A stretch of DNA of 5,869 bases, from assembly GCA_027070385.1 (NCBI GenBank), contig JALXDW010000248.1, positions 1 to 5,869 on the forward strand. The letters are read 5' to 3'. Below are positions 5,093 to 5,869 of the stretch, one piece after another (position 1 is the first letter of the stretch; the number at the start of each line of letters is the position of its first letter). A model generated the notes under the pieces. It did no database searches. It was not told the origin of the DNA and was given only the letters and a program-made list of their open reading frames with translations. The stretch is from Chromatiales bacterium. Its GTDB lineage: Bacteria; Pseudomonadota; Gammaproteobacteria; UBA6429; Thiohalophilaceae. Position numbers and translations under genes: made by a program.

Positions 5093-5794
5093 TTAATAAT
5101 GCGAAGGCAGCCGCTCATGTATTGTGATACGTTTATGATCAGTACTGATATAACCACCAATGGTCAGATCTTTCAGAATTTTAGCTACCATTTCTCGTGA
5201 CGCACCGACGCGATTAGCAATATCCTGCTGTGTTAACTTGATATCTATAACCAGCTCATCACCTTTTTCTTCAGCCAAAGACAAGAGTGTTTTCGCAACA
5301 CGCCCATACACATCCAATAATGCCAAGCTCCGCACATTATCGGTCAGGTCACGTACCCGATGAGTTAAACCACGAATCAGATTAAATGCCAATTCAGGAT
5401 GAGACGACAAAACTTTTTTAAAATCTGCTTTGCTGATAACAATAAATGTGGACTTTTCAGCCGTGACCACGGAGGCGGAGCGTTTATCATCATCCACCAG
5501 AGCCAGTTCGCCAAAATAACTGCCTTCACCCTGTGAATTTAAGATAACTTCTTTACCGTTTTCGTCACTCAGGAAAATGGTAACACGACCTTTTAAGATG
5601 ATATAGAGACTGTCTGAGTTGTCACCTTCGTTAATGATAATACTATTTTTAGGGAAATTACGCGTAACTGCACATTTTTTTATCGCTTCCAGCTCATCAT
5701 CTGATAAATTATCAAAGATAGGCACATTTCTCAGCATTTGAACCATTTTTGCCTCGATTGTGTTTGGTTTTTGTTTGAATTTTAGTGCTTCCAT
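5093..5794 (-). CDS. Crp/Fnr-family transcriptional regulator
   Basis: The 233-residue regulator has an N-terminal cyclic-nucleotide-binding-type beta barrel (about 23-135), a long dimerisation helix (about 135-160) and a C-terminal winged helix. The phosphate-binding cassette is recognisable: G95-E96-L97 and R105-S106 correspond to the G-E-L and R82-S83 residues of E. coli CRP. The recognition helix reads GASREMVAKIL (197-207), giving R200, E201 and K205 where CRP has R180, E181 and R185, so a TGTGA-like half-site is plausible. In the dimer helix the adenine contacts T127/S128 of CRP appear as L150/T151, so the ligand may not be cAMP. It is not a classical oxygen-sensing FNR, as only one cysteine (C41) is present. 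A LALLDVYGRVAKTLLSLA hinge is shared with CRP. The start codon has a weak ribosome binding site, and no in-frame alternative occurs before M17. No clear terminator lies in the 43-base convergent gap. Confidence 0.92.
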   Translation of the reverse strand: MEALKFKQKPNTIEAKMVQMLRNVPIFDNLSDDELEAIKKCAVTRNFPKNSIIINEGDNSDSLYIILKGRVTIFLSDENGKEVILNSQGEGSYFGELALVDDDKRSASVVTAEKSTFIVISKADFKKVLSSHPELAFNLIRGLTHRVRDLTDNVRSLALLDVYGRVAKTLLSLAEEKGDELVIDIKLTQQDIANRVGASREMVAKILKDLTIGGYISTDHKRITIHERLPSHY

Positions 5795-5869
5795 AACATT
5801 ATCTTTTAAATATGATATTTTTCAGGTTATACGTTAGCATCTTGAACCAAGGAAATAGCTGAACCCATA
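5795..5869 (-). promoter_or_regulatory. Upstream region of the Crp-like gene with a small palindrome
   Basis: The 75 bases before the minus-strand start contain an odd-centred palindrome AAATAT-G-ATATTT (5808-5820, plus strand), 13-25 bases before the ATG. This places it in the leader or over a core promoter and makes it a possible operator for autoregulation. No convincing -35/-10 pair was seen, and the window ends before a full promoter region could be judged. Confidence 0.25.

Noticed and set aside
5119..5130. GTAT-TGTG-ATAC inverted repeat with a TGTGA core
   Set aside because: It lies inside the coding region of the Crp-like gene near its 3' end, has four-base arms only, and is expected by chance.

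Overview
The window looks like chromosomal DNA of a free-living gammaproteobacterium of moderately low GC (about 40% by eye). The clues are a class II fumarase, a dihydroorotase of the E. coli PyrC type with every catalytic residue in matching position, a regulator whose C-terminal half closely resembles GacA/UvrY, and a Crp-like regulator. I saw no transposase, integrase, phage gene, tRNA, rRNA or CRISPR repeat, and base composition shows no clear break, so this reads as core or near-core genome. Genus cannot be fixed from the sequence.

Layout. Positions 1-150 carry a possible promoter, with a weak Fur-box-like motif over the predicted start site. A 139-residue NTF2-like protein (151-570) overlaps fumC (563-1960) by 8 bases, so the two are probably co-transcribed and translationally coupled. 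A 30-codon reading frame (1953-2045) overlaps the fumC stop by another 8 bases and may be a remnant or a microprotein. A 59-residue DUF2892-type membrane protein (2093-2272) follows, and a strong intrinsic terminator at 2285-2320 closes this block. The second block is a YdjM-like membrane-bound metal-dependent hydrolase (2372-2929) and pyrC (2970-4004), 40 bases apart on the same strand.

The 421 bases between pyrC and the next annotated plus-strand gene (4005-4425) are not empty. On the minus strand they encode a 30-residue, almost wholly hydrophobic peptide with an AAGGAG ribosome binding site (4026-4118). They also hold an 18-bp perfect palindrome just beyond its stop codon, a hairpin with a T-run (4173-4202), and a long inverted repeat (4316-4338) that resembles a CRP site one base too short.

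The right end holds two convergent regulators. One is a GacA/UvrY-like protein (4426-5049) whose receiver domain has lost the phosphoacceptor aspartate and other phosphorylation residues. The other is a Crp/Fnr-family regulator (5093-5794, minus) that keeps the core cyclic-nucleotide cassette and a CRP-like recognition helix.

The metabolic genes are ordinary: TCA-cycle fumarase and pyrimidine synthesis. The most interesting parts are the phosphorylation-degenerate GacA-like regulator, the hidden membrane microprotein, and the possibility that the adjacent Crp-like protein controls the region between them.
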